From contig NZ_JAFEUS010000002.1 of assembly GCF_027853335.1 (NCBI RefSeq), forward strand, positions 2,092,514 to 2,156,513: a stretch of 64,000 bases of DNA. The letters run 5' to 3'. Both the position numbers and the translations under genes were made by a program. The stretch is from Leucobacter sp. UCMA 4100. GTDB taxonomy: Bacteria; Actinomycetota; Actinomycetes; Actinomycetales; Microbacteriaceae. A model generated the notes under the pieces. The model did not search any database. It had not been told where the DNA came from and saw nothing but the letters and a program-made list of their open reading frames with translations. Shown here piece after piece: positions 13,601 through 20,217 of this stretch; the stretch's first letter is position 1, and each line of letters begins with the position of its first letter.

Positions 13601-14589
13601 GCGACCCCAAGACGGGCCGTGAGGCACCCGATGGTGATGAGGCGGTTGTCGCCGTCGCGCGCCAGATCGATCTCGGTATCGCAAAGAGCCACGAGGCAGG
13701 AGCCGTCAAGGTCGGCTCACCGCTCGCCTTCATCATCGACGTCGTCAACCACGGCCCGTCGCAGGCCACGGGCATCGTCGTTACTGACACCGTTCCTGCT
13801 GGGCTCGATGTGTTGAGCGAGGCTGGCCCCATCCTGACCGAGCAGGGCGAGAACACCGGGTGGATCATCACCGGTGCGACCCCCGCCAGTGATGGTTCAA
13901 CCGTCGTGACCGCGAGTTACGACGCGGCCTTGAACCCGGGTGAGCGGGCAACCCCGCTCTCGCTTGAAACGATGGTCACCGCTGGGGCGTTCCCTGGTGT
14001 GACGAACGTGGCCGAGGTTCGGGCGGCCGAACCAGAGCCAGCAGACGACTCGAAGCACCCGAACCGAGCCGAAGACGCTGTGACGGTGCCACCGCTCGTC
14101 ACTCTCGAGGTCGAAAAGCGTGCCGTCGGAACCTTCACGGTTGGCGAGCGTGCCGCATTCGAGATCACGGTCACGAACCACGGCCCGACCGCTGACCCCG
14201 GCCCGATCACCGTCACCGACGTGCTGCCAGAGGGCCTCACGTACGCTGACGCATCGCTCGAGCCGGTGACGGTGAAGGGCCAAACGGTGACCTGGTCGCT
14301 CGAAGAGGGGCTCGCCACCGGCGAGAGCACCTCATTCACGGTCGGTGTGACGGTGGGCAAGAATGCCTACCCGAGCGTCACGAACGTCGTCACGATCGAC
14401 ACCCCGACCGAGGTAACCCCCGACTCGAAGCTCGACGACGCGGCGACGGCTCCCGTGGCCGCGGCCGACGAGCTGCCGAACACGGGCGGGGCGGGCCAGT
14501 TCGGCCTGCTCCTGGTGCTCGCTGGCCTGCTCCTGATCGCGGGCGCGGCATTACTGGCCCGTTCGGAGCGGAGGCGCCGCACGGCGTAA
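4684..14589 (+). CDS. Giant LPXTG-anchored surface protein with DUF11-like repeats
   Basis: One uninterrupted frame encodes 3301 residues. It starts with an export signal (basic residues, hydrophobic core about 20-43, cleavage likely after ALA near 46-48). About 17 modules of roughly 130-230 residues follow, from about residue 249 to 3240. Each has the DUF11 pattern: a strand ending in K (DLSIAKT, DLGIAKS), a Y-x-(I/L)-x-V-x-N segment, D-x-(L/V)-P-x-G-(L/M), and an NTA segment. Modules after about residue 2250 carry the canonical N(H/L/T)GPS core; earlier ones are more diverged. The end has LPNTG (3264-3268), a hydrophobic segment and RSERRRR, a complete sortase signal. It is probably a wall-linked stalk or adhesin; the ligand is unknown. 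ATG 4684 abuts AGGGGA, whereas TTG 4690 is spaced 6 nt from it and may be the true start. Confidence 0.9.
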   Translation: MHLSHTDTGTTTVPKNKAVRSAIAGVSIAAIVAGTLVTAGVGAQRALANEARPEVTLTPQETHILGEDLTVDVTFKNPQGASATYNLSASLLLPDTVELVSAESAPEASLNALTLIPNATYHAGDALPGTPAAGDTCKSLGLDGPISGHCIVPKGKQLAVFENFSDLPEKASISSKLKLRPLVDVKDTGDIAKGFAVGDNIELSMSLFASSNERYNPMFAGSNSVGGAKATAVTSQRSVAETSPKVNALRVTKSEPSPEHELLRGVHEQSTIYTLTVHHTAEGDLHDAVVVDYLPAGLEYLGSCDLADNTTDAGNGKGAAEYEGSGALETGAVGDNCLDEASIETIEVAAADAEALGLPGAGVYTKVTWNVGEWLATQQDTGVAPVKQAASGGAGKAASTVIRYRAGVPLFENTLFTEEQAQTLGATGQGANLDNNLGASTRHGSPDADDRDAKKAKTLRNTAVAEGTWNGVLPESTLAERIEDSGSTSVKVVDVRVRKDVRVKGSSWGAEASFEQGRVVDYRLRVATSEYVGAAVKDRPTRLVDDLENGLCPAYPASITEQISSTAVNAATGQPNFLIGDPNTVEGRDYVDLKTWNATLTKAGLESCQWGPEWFTNDATFSGAELSGIAFDPETGRFYQDLAFDTKNEQVLSGPNAEAAVVYSVHQNSAYLSKSGKNGATTSGDIVRNSVEIEALTTPTPETAGIENAGGSTVGEGFYVSDDSEARVRTADTIISKSALNSETVSAGDITHGDLEWGKRKETPVAVGDEVWYKIHWQSASGADVRNPQLTDFLPEGMAFDPAGLAKGNEWNASENLRVVPRTRSGAEITKATLGPCAFDLTNDTSAAEAIELFNGKVMLDDEQNPRNLTWKFGSNDCYPAGEGPHASADRFWPAGVDLDIYLKVTVVEAQAFGDVDVVQNLAKYQQTNVDGQISFMRDDAEVTQDMSVRLIKGIERNDYSGETGKPDYPVAQTVNSNVDGQDVVQGSEVTYRLDVTAPAATTQDYEVWDLLPAGVSVSDLLGYDKTSHTVTGTGGLWSAVEAETPTVWKQGEDFTVQAYDWENIPADLQGQLSPELAKEKRSLVVWKVSAQVAGSTQLQGEKERTERGFTLGYTLVVPTEQTDADRAAQVTQQYENLASIAQYSVRNNGGGTTELVPTVSDSAAQGNVQYGGNTVASGTHGQAKPVVQRTAQNGQYAVPADFATDPSHVVVPSVKTAKKLVSTEVKPSGSAVSDPSNTSVLTGTAPGRPDDAIVQGEHATFEYSVTIPANTTVKGAQLADDGTLSWSNASGTPASGSLEYEFVEGSAVFAGPTEEYDFAGKGFTLHETQQGDKRPGTLVFPKKYTNNSGKAETFSVQVTLWVPDADASHADRKPNLGNKTTLTNTATYRFNDPNKGDGDIAEQKSTDTVTYLEPALKITKSANKSVNVSGSDAVQYTLTVANENGRVASYDNTVVDEVPQGLFIEKGSFAVNGKAIADSDLTFTKNVFGGEGGTITWSPETIEALKTVPQSVKLTYSAKIAPETGAGKTFTNTATVRGFTLPETIDAGDPADANAKDVRRGDRSAKHSATITATTAELTKQVRIAGDEQSKFATKVTAPVGETVEYRVDVALRPNISYYKPVITDTLPAGVTLVDAKVSGPEMVSGGKALEGNWQHTNSGQQHTWAYDGNIASSTEARTLRLTYQVHLGTGVAPTQKTLTNSAFFGWNVSKTGTERKQTGRGSADVAIVDPKLSLTKNVAIASEGTWRDSVSAEVAETLQYRVVVQNTGTTPAYESVVTDTAHAGLVIDAKSIRVNGAKPAADEITVAGQTITWTPHRAIAPGAQNAVTLTYEGTFAPSSKLTSNGKHVSEKLKNEALVKRYESWPRDDKGKLAGREYTPNANDKGVRDTAEAEARFPFVELSKSSVDSSRTAYVGEPFEWRIAAKNVGAGNAQTVVMSDVLPEHWTFGEVVSMTVGGAPVTPFAPEKAKDGSLTWSFGAAANEAEAGSGPAAILPGTAGGAGEGAREIVIRYTAVPQNPEALTTPGVGSSKPHTNTVSAVTTDGRGETATKSREHTGPKASDNAFLREADLLLEKRAIGGTTESIALAGDESIAAGSWVPGQSVGGGYDQPQWQVTVTNAGPDDSYGPFAITEKVTEPNGVTTGEWVATYYPSKKDAEKGTNGSVLGRYHGETFTVGDEQTMLDAKGKGRIVLVADVTVEPGAVATGSELSNTASVLGRTYEAPKNLPENAKNPNTATVHKELTPFADLTIAKTVSAEGSAAPSAGSPVTWGITVTNLGPSPSHASADVPITVSDTVPAGIVGVTASEIDGEWIATVKREGKPSEFPAKAGDVVTWTYQGEALPVGAASELTLSGTVKSSHTGAITNTATVKPGVTPEPKPNEPNEDSVTFEPGNDTTIGITKTRVVKVAGEWQPAAVNDEDAPIVPGTEVSYRITVRTNGLADARGVQVVDESPAVLTYLRHEGLQGTDWKHAAGGTNAAGVTDQGWDTFGLQDPATIVAGESESFVVTYRVADHLANGQQMVNEAEASAENAVDKPRDRDNGSLNRQVDLSIAKTHTSPAVGEAAIAGSSVDYLLSITNHGPSVATSAVRVEDTLPAGLSLGQVQRITLNGQEVAVQQPEVVGQKLVWSDLMSGADLPVTGTIEIAYTANVASTMRAQTGVRNLATVIQDEDIDGSNNDAADLIDVRTSAEMAVTKTVAAGPWVAGTEVEYTLSVENTGPSAAPARVVDQLPAGLTLVSIDGADWQCDAVTQHATSGSCEYTANGGLVPVSTAAAPVVSTITVVAAISDSATALPQPLTNEAVLTWHDSEGEKRDRDEVAITVSRIADLGLEKEALKRVVAADGSVTYEPNGTHVAGTTAWYRIVVANHGPSDATRPLVVNDQLPEGMSFVGLAPESVDAWKAEVSKETPGHTVFTNEADSTLLNGQSVELVYEVKLAAEAPTHDADGNAIELTNTAALDTEKTLDPNGDPKTGREAPDGDEAVVAVARQIDLGIAKSHEAGAVKVGSPLAFIIDVVNHGPSQATGIVVTDTVPAGLDVLSEAGPILTEQGENTGWIITGATPASDGSTVVTASYDAALNPGERATPLSLETMVTAGAFPGVTNVAEVRAAEPEPADDSKHPNRAEDAVTVPPLVTLEVEKRAVGTFTVGERAAFEITVTNHGPTADPGPITVTDVLPEGLTYADASLEPVTVKGQTVTWSLEEGLATGESTSFTVGVTVGKNAYPSVTNVVTIDTPTEVTPDSKLDDAATAPVAAADELPNTGGAGQFGLLLVLAGLLLIAGAALLARSERRRRTA

Positions 14590-14595
14590 CGCATA

Positions 14596-14642
14596 GGGGC
14601 CGCGAGCCGCGCAGACCGATGTTCTGCGCGGCTCGCGGCCCC
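14596..14642 (+). terminator. Long hairpin terminator after the giant gene
   Basis: A perfect 20-bp stem (14596-14615 with 14623-14642) encloses a 7-nt loop, 6 nt after the stop codon. There is no long T-run; the hairpin could also serve the convergent NUDIX gene. Confidence 0.7.
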
Positions 14643-14689
14643 TTCAAGTGAGGCGTTGAGCGCTTGGCAGGCGCGGGGCTTTGCCGGGC

Positions 14690-15421
14690 TTAGCCCACCT
14701 GGCTAATGGGAATCTCGAGCTCGCGCCGCGGGTTCCACGGAATCGTCCAGCCGAGCTCGTCGTAGAGGGTCGCGAGCAGAATACCCGTGAAGCCCCAGAC
14801 AATGTGGCCACCGAGGCGTGGGCTCAGCTCGAAGGCGTGCGAGCGGTGCGTAACGTCGCCCCGGCGCACGACGCCGGTGGCGCGGGCGAGGGGGTCGAGC
14901 ATTTCGGCGACGGGCACGCGAAAGACGCTCGCGGCCTCGGTCTTGTCGACCGCGGCGATCTCGCTCGGGCGTGACCACCAGCCGACAACGGGGGTGACGA
15001 GATTATTGCTCACCGGAATCGGAACTTTGGGGAGGGTGCCGAGTACCTCAACGCCAGAGGGGTCGAGGCCGGTTTCTTCTTCGGCCTCGCGTAGTGCCGC
15101 GTCGATGGGGCCATCGTCTTGAGGCTCAAGGCCCCCGCCGGGAAACGCAATCTGCCCCGGGTGGTGCCGCATGCGCGCCGCTCGCTGCAGCAGCAATACG
15201 TCGAGGTCTGCTGGCACCGTGAGCGCGGGCGGCGGGTTGTCGGGGTCGGGCAGCGTAATCACTTTGGTGCTGAGGGGCTCGGCCTCGATCGGATCGAGCT
15301 GCCCGAACAAGATGAGCACGGCCGACTGCCGTACGGGCCTGTCGCCCGCTGGCCCCTGTGGTTCGACAGAGAGGTCGATGCCTCGCGCGAGCAGTGCTTC
15401 GAGTTCTTCCTTGGGGCCCAT
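14690..15421 (-). CDS. NUDIX hydrolase (CoA pyrophosphatase-like)
   Basis: This 243-residue protein has a NUDIX box reading GLEPQDD, seven residues, then REAEEETGL. The first conserved Glu is Asp, while the metal-binding REAEEE core is intact. The preceding HHPGQIAFPGG fits the CoA-hydrolase subgroup (NudL-like), which cleaves CoA or its derivatives. An upstream in-frame extension would overlap the next gene. The ATG at 15419-15421 has a TACAGT box six bases before it, which suggests a leaderless mRNA. It lies next to acyl-CoA carboxylase genes, but the substrate is unproven. Confidence 0.85.
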   Translation of the reverse strand: MGPKEELEALLARGIDLSVEPQGPAGDRPVRQSAVLILFGQLDPIEAEPLSTKVITLPDPDNPPPALTVPADLDVLLLQRAARMRHHPGQIAFPGGGLEPQDDGPIDAALREAEEETGLDPSGVEVLGTLPKVPIPVSNNLVTPVVGWWSRPSEIAAVDKTEAASVFRVPVAEMLDPLARATGVVRRGDVTHRSHAFELSPRLGGHIVWGFTGILLATLYDELGWTIPWNPRRELEIPISQVG

Positions 15422-15427
15422 ATGCCT

Positions 15428-15433
15428 ACTGTA
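15428..15433 (-). promoter_or_regulatory. -10 box TACAGT, leaderless start of the NUDIX gene
   Basis: TACAGT (minus strand) ends 6 nt before the ATG, so transcription would begin at or near the start codon. Confidence 0.5.
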
Positions 15434-15462
15434 ACACCGGCCCCTGACACGCAAGCGGCGGT

Positions 15463-15738
15463 TTAGCCGTTGAGCAGCTCGCCGATTCCCTCGGGCGTGC
15501 GCTGCGAACGGGTCCACGGCTCGCGGTCTCGACGCGCTACGAGGCGCACGCGATCGCGCTCCTCCTCGCGCATGGCGAGCAGTACCGCGAGCACCGCGGC
15601 CTGCTCTTCATCGCTTAGGTTTTTGGTGACGAACTCGACATCGTCTGCCCGAATGACGTCGTCACCGGTGTCGATGAGCTCGCGCCTGAGCGCATCGCGC
15701 TCGGCGGCGTCGGGCGCCATAGGGGTCAGGTCAGACAT
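15463..15738 (-). CDS. Acyl-CoA carboxylase epsilon subunit (AccE-like)
   Basis: This 91-residue acidic/basic protein follows the carboxylase beta subunit by 36 nt on the same strand. It contains DVEFVTKNLSDEEQAAVLAVL, which fits the start of actinobacterial epsilon subunits, and ends in an Arg/Trp-rich segment (RREPW-like: RDREPWTRS). In Streptomyces and Mycobacterium, AccE binds the alpha-beta complex and raises activity. The ATG at 15736-15738 follows GAAAGG. The call rests on position and general pattern, as the family is poorly conserved. Confidence 0.7.
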   Translation of the reverse strand: MSDLTPMAPDAAERDALRRELIDTGDDVIRADDVEFVTKNLSDEEQAAVLAVLLAMREEERDRVRLVARRDREPWTRSQRTPEGIGELLNG

Positions 15739-15773
15739 GACTCTCAAGCCTTTCGAAAACGTTGGCGTGCGGG

Positions 15774-17369
15774 TTACAGCGGAATGTTTCCGTGCTTCTT
15801 CGCTGGCTGCTCGGTGCGCTTGCCGCGCAGGCCGCGCAGCGCCTTGATGACGGCGAGGCGAGTGCCGGCTGGCTCGAGCACGTTGTCGAGCTCACCGCGC
15901 TCTGCCGCGAGGAAGGGGCTTGCCACGTTGTAGGTGTACGCGTCTGAGAGCTCCTTGCGCAGCGCCTCGACGTCGCGCCCCTCGGCCTCGGCGGCCGCGA
16001 GCTCCTTACGGTACAGAATGTTCACGGCGCCCTGACCACCCATCACGGCGATCTCGGCGGTGGGCCAGGCAATGTTGATGTCGGCGCCCAGCTGCTTCGA
16101 GCCCATAACAATGTATGCCCCACCGTAGGCCTTACGGGTAATGATCGTGACGAGCGGAACCGTTGCCTCTGCATAGGCGTAGAGCAACTTGGCACCGCGG
16201 CGGATCACACCAGACCACTCCTGCTCGGTTCCCGGGAGATAGCCGGGAACGTCGACGAGGGTGAGGATGGGAATCGAGAACGAATCGCAGAAGCGAACGA
16301 ATCGCGCGGCCTTCTCGCCAGCGTCGATGTTCAGCGTTCCCGCCATCGCGTTGGGCTGGTTAGCGATGATGCCAACCGTGCGGCCCTCGACGCGGCCGAA
16401 ACCGATGACGATGTTCGGGGCGAAGAGCGGCTGAACCTCAAGGAACTCACCCGAGTCAAGAATCGCCTCGATGATGGTCTTCATGTCGTAGGGCTGGTTC
16501 GGGCTGTCGGGAATGACCATGTTGAGCTTGCGATCGGCATCGGTGATCTCGAGCGCGGTCTCGGTGTCGTAGATCGGCAGCTCTGCGAGGTTGTTGTCGG
16601 GCAGGTAGCCGAGCAGGTTGCGCGCGTAGTCGAGGGCGTCGTGCTCATCGCTCGCGAGGTAGTGCGAGACACCGCTCGTCTCGTTGTGCGTTCGCGCACC
16701 GCCGAGCTCTTCAAAGCCGACCTCTTCGCCCGTGACCGTCTTAATGACGTCGGGGCCGGTCACGAACATGTGGCTCGTCTTGTCGACCATGATGACGAAG
16801 TCGGTCAGGGCTGGTGAGTAGACCGCGCCGCCAGCCGCTGGGCCCATCACGATTGAGATCTGGGGAATGACGCCAGAAGCCATCGTGTTGAGACGGAAGA
16901 TTTCACCGTACTTGCCGAGGGCTACGACGCCCTCCTGAATGCGGGCGCCGCCCGAGTCAAGAATGCCGATGATGGGCACGCCATTCGTCATCGCGTTTTC
17001 CATCGCTTTGACGATCTTCTCGCCGGCGACCTCGCCGAGCGATCCGCCAAAGGTGGTGAAGTCTTGTGAGTAGACGACGACCTGGCGGCCGTGAATCGTG
17101 CCGGCGCCGGTGACCACTGCGTCACCGAAGGGGCGTGATTGCTCCATGCCGAAAGCGGTGGTGCGGTGGCGCACGTACTTATCGAACTCGACGAACGAGC
17201 CGGGATCGAGAAGCTCATTGATGCGCTCGCGGGCGGTCATCTTGCCGCGGGGGTGCTGCTTGGCGGCAGCGTGCGCGTCACGGTCGCCTACCGCTTCTTG
17301 GTACTTGCGACGGTGATCTGCAATTTTATCGGCCGTGGTCTGAGGCTGAGTCGGGTTCACATCATTCAC
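15774..17369 (-). CDS. Acyl-CoA (propionyl-CoA) carboxylase beta subunit
   Basis: This 531-residue carboxyltransferase transfers CO2 from carboxybiotin to propionyl- or acetyl-CoA. It shows the N-terminal acyl-CoA site ([32 protein letters not shown]) and the C-terminal biotin site ([57 protein letters not shown]). The length matches actinobacterial AccD5/PccB. The epsilon subunit is downstream and biotin ligase is divergent. The biotinylated alpha subunit is not in the window. Whether the main substrate is propionyl- or acetyl-CoA cannot be told from what I can see. Confidence 0.95.
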   Translation of the reverse strand: MNDVNPTQPQTTADKIADHRRKYQEAVGDRDAHAAAKQHPRGKMTARERINELLDPGSFVEFDKYVRHRTTAFGMEQSRPFGDAVVTGAGTIHGRQVVVYSQDFTTFGGSLGEVAGEKIVKAMENAMTNGVPIIGILDSGGARIQEGVVALGKYGEIFRLNTMASGVIPQISIVMGPAAGGAVYSPALTDFVIMVDKTSHMFVTGPDVIKTVTGEEVGFEELGGARTHNETSGVSHYLASDEHDALDYARNLLGYLPDNNLAELPIYDTETALEITDADRKLNMVIPDSPNQPYDMKTIIEAILDSGEFLEVQPLFAPNIVIGFGRVEGRTVGIIANQPNAMAGTLNIDAGEKAARFVRFCDSFSIPILTLVDVPGYLPGTEQEWSGVIRRGAKLLYAYAEATVPLVTIITRKAYGGAYIVMGSKQLGADINIAWPTAEIAVMGGQGAVNILYRKELAAAEAEGRDVEALRKELSDAYTYNVASPFLAAERGELDNVLEPAGTRLAVIKALRGLRGKRTEQPAKKHGNIPL

Positions 17370-17470
17370 GTCAGCCAGCCTACCGTGGCGCCCATGCGTC
17401 GCGGGGGAGCGAACCGCTCAAGCATTCGACTTTTCATTGGCTGATGCCCACAAATATGAGGCTGAAGCCC

Positions 17471-17476
17471 TAGGCT
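17471..17476 (+). promoter_or_regulatory. -10 box TAGGCT, leaderless start of birA
   Basis: TAGGCT ends 7 nt before the GTG at 17484; no ribosome-binding site is visible. Confidence 0.5.
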
Positions 17477-17483
17477 TGTGAGC

Positions 17484-18341
17484 GTGAAATTGCAGCAGAC
17501 CCGCGCCCTCGGCGCCCCCGTGCACTGGTTTGACGAGACGCCATCGACCAACGTGACCCTCGAGGCACTGTGGCACGACGACAACGCGTTGCCAGACGGC
17601 TCGCTCGTGTTGACGGGGCACCAGACCGCTGGGCGAGGCAGGCAGGGGCGAGACTGGCAGACCCCTCCGGGCAAGTGCCTCGCCGCTTCAGTGCTCGTGC
17701 GCGGTTTCGTAGGGCTCGAAGCGAGCTGGCTGCCGCTTGTCGCGGGGGCGGCGGTTGTGCTGGCAACCGAGCCGGTCTTCGCGAGCGAGCGTCGAATTGC
17801 CGTGAAGTGGCCGAACGACGTGCACATGATGCGCGAGGTCGCGGTCGATGCACCCGGAGCGGCAGCCGAGACTGAAATGCGGCTCGGGAGCAAACTCAAC
17901 GGCATCCTTTGCCAGCTTCTGCCAGACGGCAGCGCGATTATTGGCGTGGGAACAAACCTCTTTCTCACGAACGAGGAGCTCCCGACCGAGCGGGCCGGCT
18001 CGTGGCTGGCCGAGGGAGCCGAGCTGCACGGCGCAACGAAGTTGGCCGACCCAGAGGGCGAGCGCATCGCCGACGAATACCTTGTGCGTTACCTCACCGA
18101 GCTTCGCGGGCTCGTCTCACTCGCGCGAACCCGCCCCTCAGCGCTCATCGACGAGGTCTCGCGACACTCGGCGACCCTTGGCACGCGGGTGCGCGTTCAC
18201 CTGCCCGGTGGCGAGCAGGTCGTGGGCACCGCAACGGCGCTCGAGAGTGACGGGGCGCTCACGGTAGCGCGCGACGGTGGCGGGTTTCTCACGGTGCACG
18301 CGGGCGATGTTGAACATGTTCGCGAGGCTTCAGCCAACTAG
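17484..18341 (+). CDS. birA: Biotin--[acetyl-CoA-carboxylase] ligase
   Basis: This 285-residue enzyme activates biotin as biotinyl-AMP and attaches it to carboxylase carrier domains. Visible motifs are STN, HQTAGRGRQGRDW (biotinyl-AMP loop, canonical GRGRRGR with one R to Q), VKWPNDV and GIGVGTN-like VGTNLFL, then a small C-terminal beta domain. There is no N-terminal DNA-binding domain, so it is a group I, non-repressor ligase. It is divergent from the biotin-dependent carboxylase beta gene. Two GTG codons (17478, 17484) are possible; the second fits the TAGGCT box spacing. Confidence 0.93.
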   Translation: MKLQQTRALGAPVHWFDETPSTNVTLEALWHDDNALPDGSLVLTGHQTAGRGRQGRDWQTPPGKCLAASVLVRGFVGLEASWLPLVAGAAVVLATEPVFASERRIAVKWPNDVHMMREVAVDAPGAAAETEMRLGSKLNGILCQLLPDGSAIIGVGTNLFLTNEELPTERAGSWLAEGAELHGATKLADPEGERIADEYLVRYLTELRGLVSLARTRPSALIDEVSRHSATLGTRVRVHLPGGEQVVGTATALESDGALTVARDGGGFLTVHAGDVEHVREASAN

Positions 18342-18355
18342 TGTTGAATGGCATC

Positions 18356-19090
18356 ATGAGTTCTAAACCTCCCGCCAGCGATGTGGCGCAGCGCCTCGAC
18401 GAGGTCCTGGCTGCGCCCACACACATGCAGCTGGGCGAGCTGAAGGTGCTGACCCTGCGCCGGCAGGCGAGGCATCTCTTTTGGTCGGCGCTCATTCTCA
18501 TCGTGACCTGCGGCGCGGTTCCGCTCTACGCTGGCAGCTTCAACGAAGAGTGGAAGAACCTGGCGGTGCTCGGCGGCGGGGCACTCGTGGTCCTGCTCTT
18601 CGTGCTCGTTCCCTTCTTTCGCTGGCTCGGCCGCACCACGGTGGTGACGACGAAGCGGGTGATCGTGCGCTCTGGCGTGCTCTCACGCGACCGCAGCGAG
18701 GTCCCGTTCACGCAGATTCGTGAGCTCACCGTGAAGCGCGGGCTTTTTCAGCGGATCTTTGGCGCGGGCAATATCGTGCTGCAGTCGGCAGGCGCCGATC
18801 CATTTGTACTCATCAACGTGCCCAGGGTAAAAGGCGTCGCGCAGTCGCTGCAGGAGCTCGTCGAGTGGCAGTACGCCTCGCAACAGTTTCTCGCGGCGCA
18901 GGGCGGCCAGGGGTTCGGCGCTCCGGGCTACGGTACTCCGGGCCACGGCGCGCCAGGGTATGCGGGCCAGGGCTATGGCGCCCCAAGCTACCCGTACCCG
19001 AGTCACCCTTTTCCAGGCAACACGTACCCCGGGCAGGGGCAGGCCCAGGCAAACGATGGCGGGTCACCCGTGAGCTTCGCCCAGGGGTAG
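18356..19090 (+). CDS. PH domain (bPH2/DUF304) membrane protein
   Basis: This 244-residue protein has two membrane segments at about residues 40-60 and 70-92, followed by VVTTKRVIVRSGVLSRDRSEVPFTQIRELTVKRGLFQRIFGAGNIVLQSAG, the bacterial PH (YdbS/YdbT) domain pattern. The last 60 residues are a low-complexity Gly/Pro/Tyr tail with GYG/GAPGY-type repeats, probably cytoplasmic and disordered. The function of these proteins is not established. The ATG at 18356 is chosen; a GTG at 18341 overlaps the birA stop codon. Confidence 0.8.
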   Translation: MSSKPPASDVAQRLDEVLAAPTHMQLGELKVLTLRRQARHLFWSALILIVTCGAVPLYAGSFNEEWKNLAVLGGGALVVLLFVLVPFFRWLGRTTVVTTKRVIVRSGVLSRDRSEVPFTQIRELTVKRGLFQRIFGAGNIVLQSAGADPFVLINVPRVKGVAQSLQELVEWQYASQQFLAAQGGQGFGAPGYGTPGHGAPGYAGQGYGAPSYPYPSHPFPGNTYPGQGQAQANDGGSPVSFAQG

Positions 19091-19130
19091 CGGGCGCTCG
19101 TCAGGCGAACACCAAGAGAGAGGAGCACCC

Positions 19131-19610
19131 ATGCAGTCACCAGCAATGGTCGTTTCAGAGTGGCAGGCGGCGTGGAACGCTGGCGATGCATCGAGGCTCT
19201 CGCAACTCTTCGCTGAAGATGCCGACTTCGTTAACGTCGTCGGCCTCTGGTGGCACGATCGCGACAGCATTCGTGAGGCGCACCACTTCGGGTTCACGAA
19301 GATCTTTCCTGGCTCGGTCATCGAGATGGGCGAGCCCCGCGTGCGGCAGCTCGGCCCAGACGCCGCGGTCGTGCAGAGCAAATGGAGTCTTGCCGGCCAG
19401 GTCTCGCCAGAGGGCGAGCAAGCGGGAGCGCGTGAGGGCATCTTTACCTTCGTCGTTGAACGCAGAAGAGAGGGGTGGATCGCGGTGACCGCCCACAACG
19501 CCGACATCGTGCCCGGCACCCAGACCCACGTGAACCGGGAGGGCGAACGCTCGACCGTGCACTACCGCGAAAAGCGCTCGATCAGCGACTCCTCACCATC
19601 TCAGCAATAA
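19131..19610 (+). CDS. SnoaL-like/SgcJ-EcaC family protein (NTF2-like fold)
   Basis: This 159-residue soluble protein reads WQAAWNAGDASRLSQLFAEDADFVNVVGLWWHDRDSI, the N-terminal pattern of NTF2-like SgcJ/EcaC/DUF4440 proteins, and ends in strands with VVERRREGWIAVTAHNADI. Members include small enzymes and binding proteins without a shared reaction, so no function is assigned. The start is well supported by AGAGAGGAG. The YqaJ-like gene begins 2 nt after its stop. Confidence 0.75.
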   Translation: MQSPAMVVSEWQAAWNAGDASRLSQLFAEDADFVNVVGLWWHDRDSIREAHHFGFTKIFPGSVIEMGEPRVRQLGPDAAVVQSKWSLAGQVSPEGEQAGAREGIFTFVVERRREGWIAVTAHNADIVPGTQTHVNREGERSTVHYREKRSISDSSPSQQ

Positions 19611-19611
19611 G

Positions 19612-20217
19612 ATGGCTCTGATGAATACCCAGCCCCTGAAGTCGCGTTCGTACCTTGACCGTGTCGTCGCCGATGGCACGAACCGGGCCGAATGGTTGCG
19701 CGCGAGATCACGCGGCATCACGGCCACCGACGCGGCGAAGCTCTCGACCCCGAAGTCGGTCGAGCAGGTCGCGTGGAACAAGCTGTACGGGTCGGGCTTC
19801 ACCGGCAATGCCTTCACCGAACACGGCAAGCGCAGGGAGCCTGAGATCGCCGACTGGGTGCTCAAGGAGTACAGCATCACTTCGAGCCAGGCGCTCTTTC
19901 ACGCGCCAACCGACATGCGCCATCTCGCGACGCCCGACGGCATCGGTGAGCGCGAAGGCGGGGCGCTTGAGCTCGCCGAGATTAAGACCACAAATAAGCC
20001 GTGGCGTTCGATCCCGAAGCATTACCTGCGCCAAATATGGTGGCAGCAGTACGTGCTCGGTGCCGAGCGAACCCTCATGGTCTGGGAGGAACATCGTGAC
20101 TTCGTGCCCGTCGGTGACCCGCAGTGCCGCTGGGTTGATCGCGACGACGCCGAGATCGAGCGGCTGCTCGGACTCGTCGACCAGGTCATTCGAACGCTGA
20201 TCGTGAGAACGAGTTGA
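19612..20217 (+). CDS. YqaJ-like viral recombinase/exonuclease-fold protein
   Basis: This 201-residue protein has PD-(D/E)XK nuclease features of the YqaJ/lambda-exonuclease group: RSRGITATDAAKL, GNAFTEHGKRREPEIADWV, then HLATPDGIG (metal Asp) and ELAEIKTT (E-x-K), and YLRQIWWQQYVLGAE. It probably degrades or processes DNA ends. No phage genes surround it; it sits between a SnoaL-like gene and a response regulator that overlaps its stop codon. ATGs at 19612 and 19621 are both possible and neither has a clear ribosome-binding site. Confidence 0.8.
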   Translation: MALMNTQPLKSRSYLDRVVADGTNRAEWLRARSRGITATDAAKLSTPKSVEQVAWNKLYGSGFTGNAFTEHGKRREPEIADWVLKEYSITSSQALFHAPTDMRHLATPDGIGEREGGALELAEIKTTNKPWRSIPKHYLRQIWWQQYVLGAERTLMVWEEHRDFVPVGDPQCRWVDRDDAEIERLLGLVDQVIRTLIVRTS

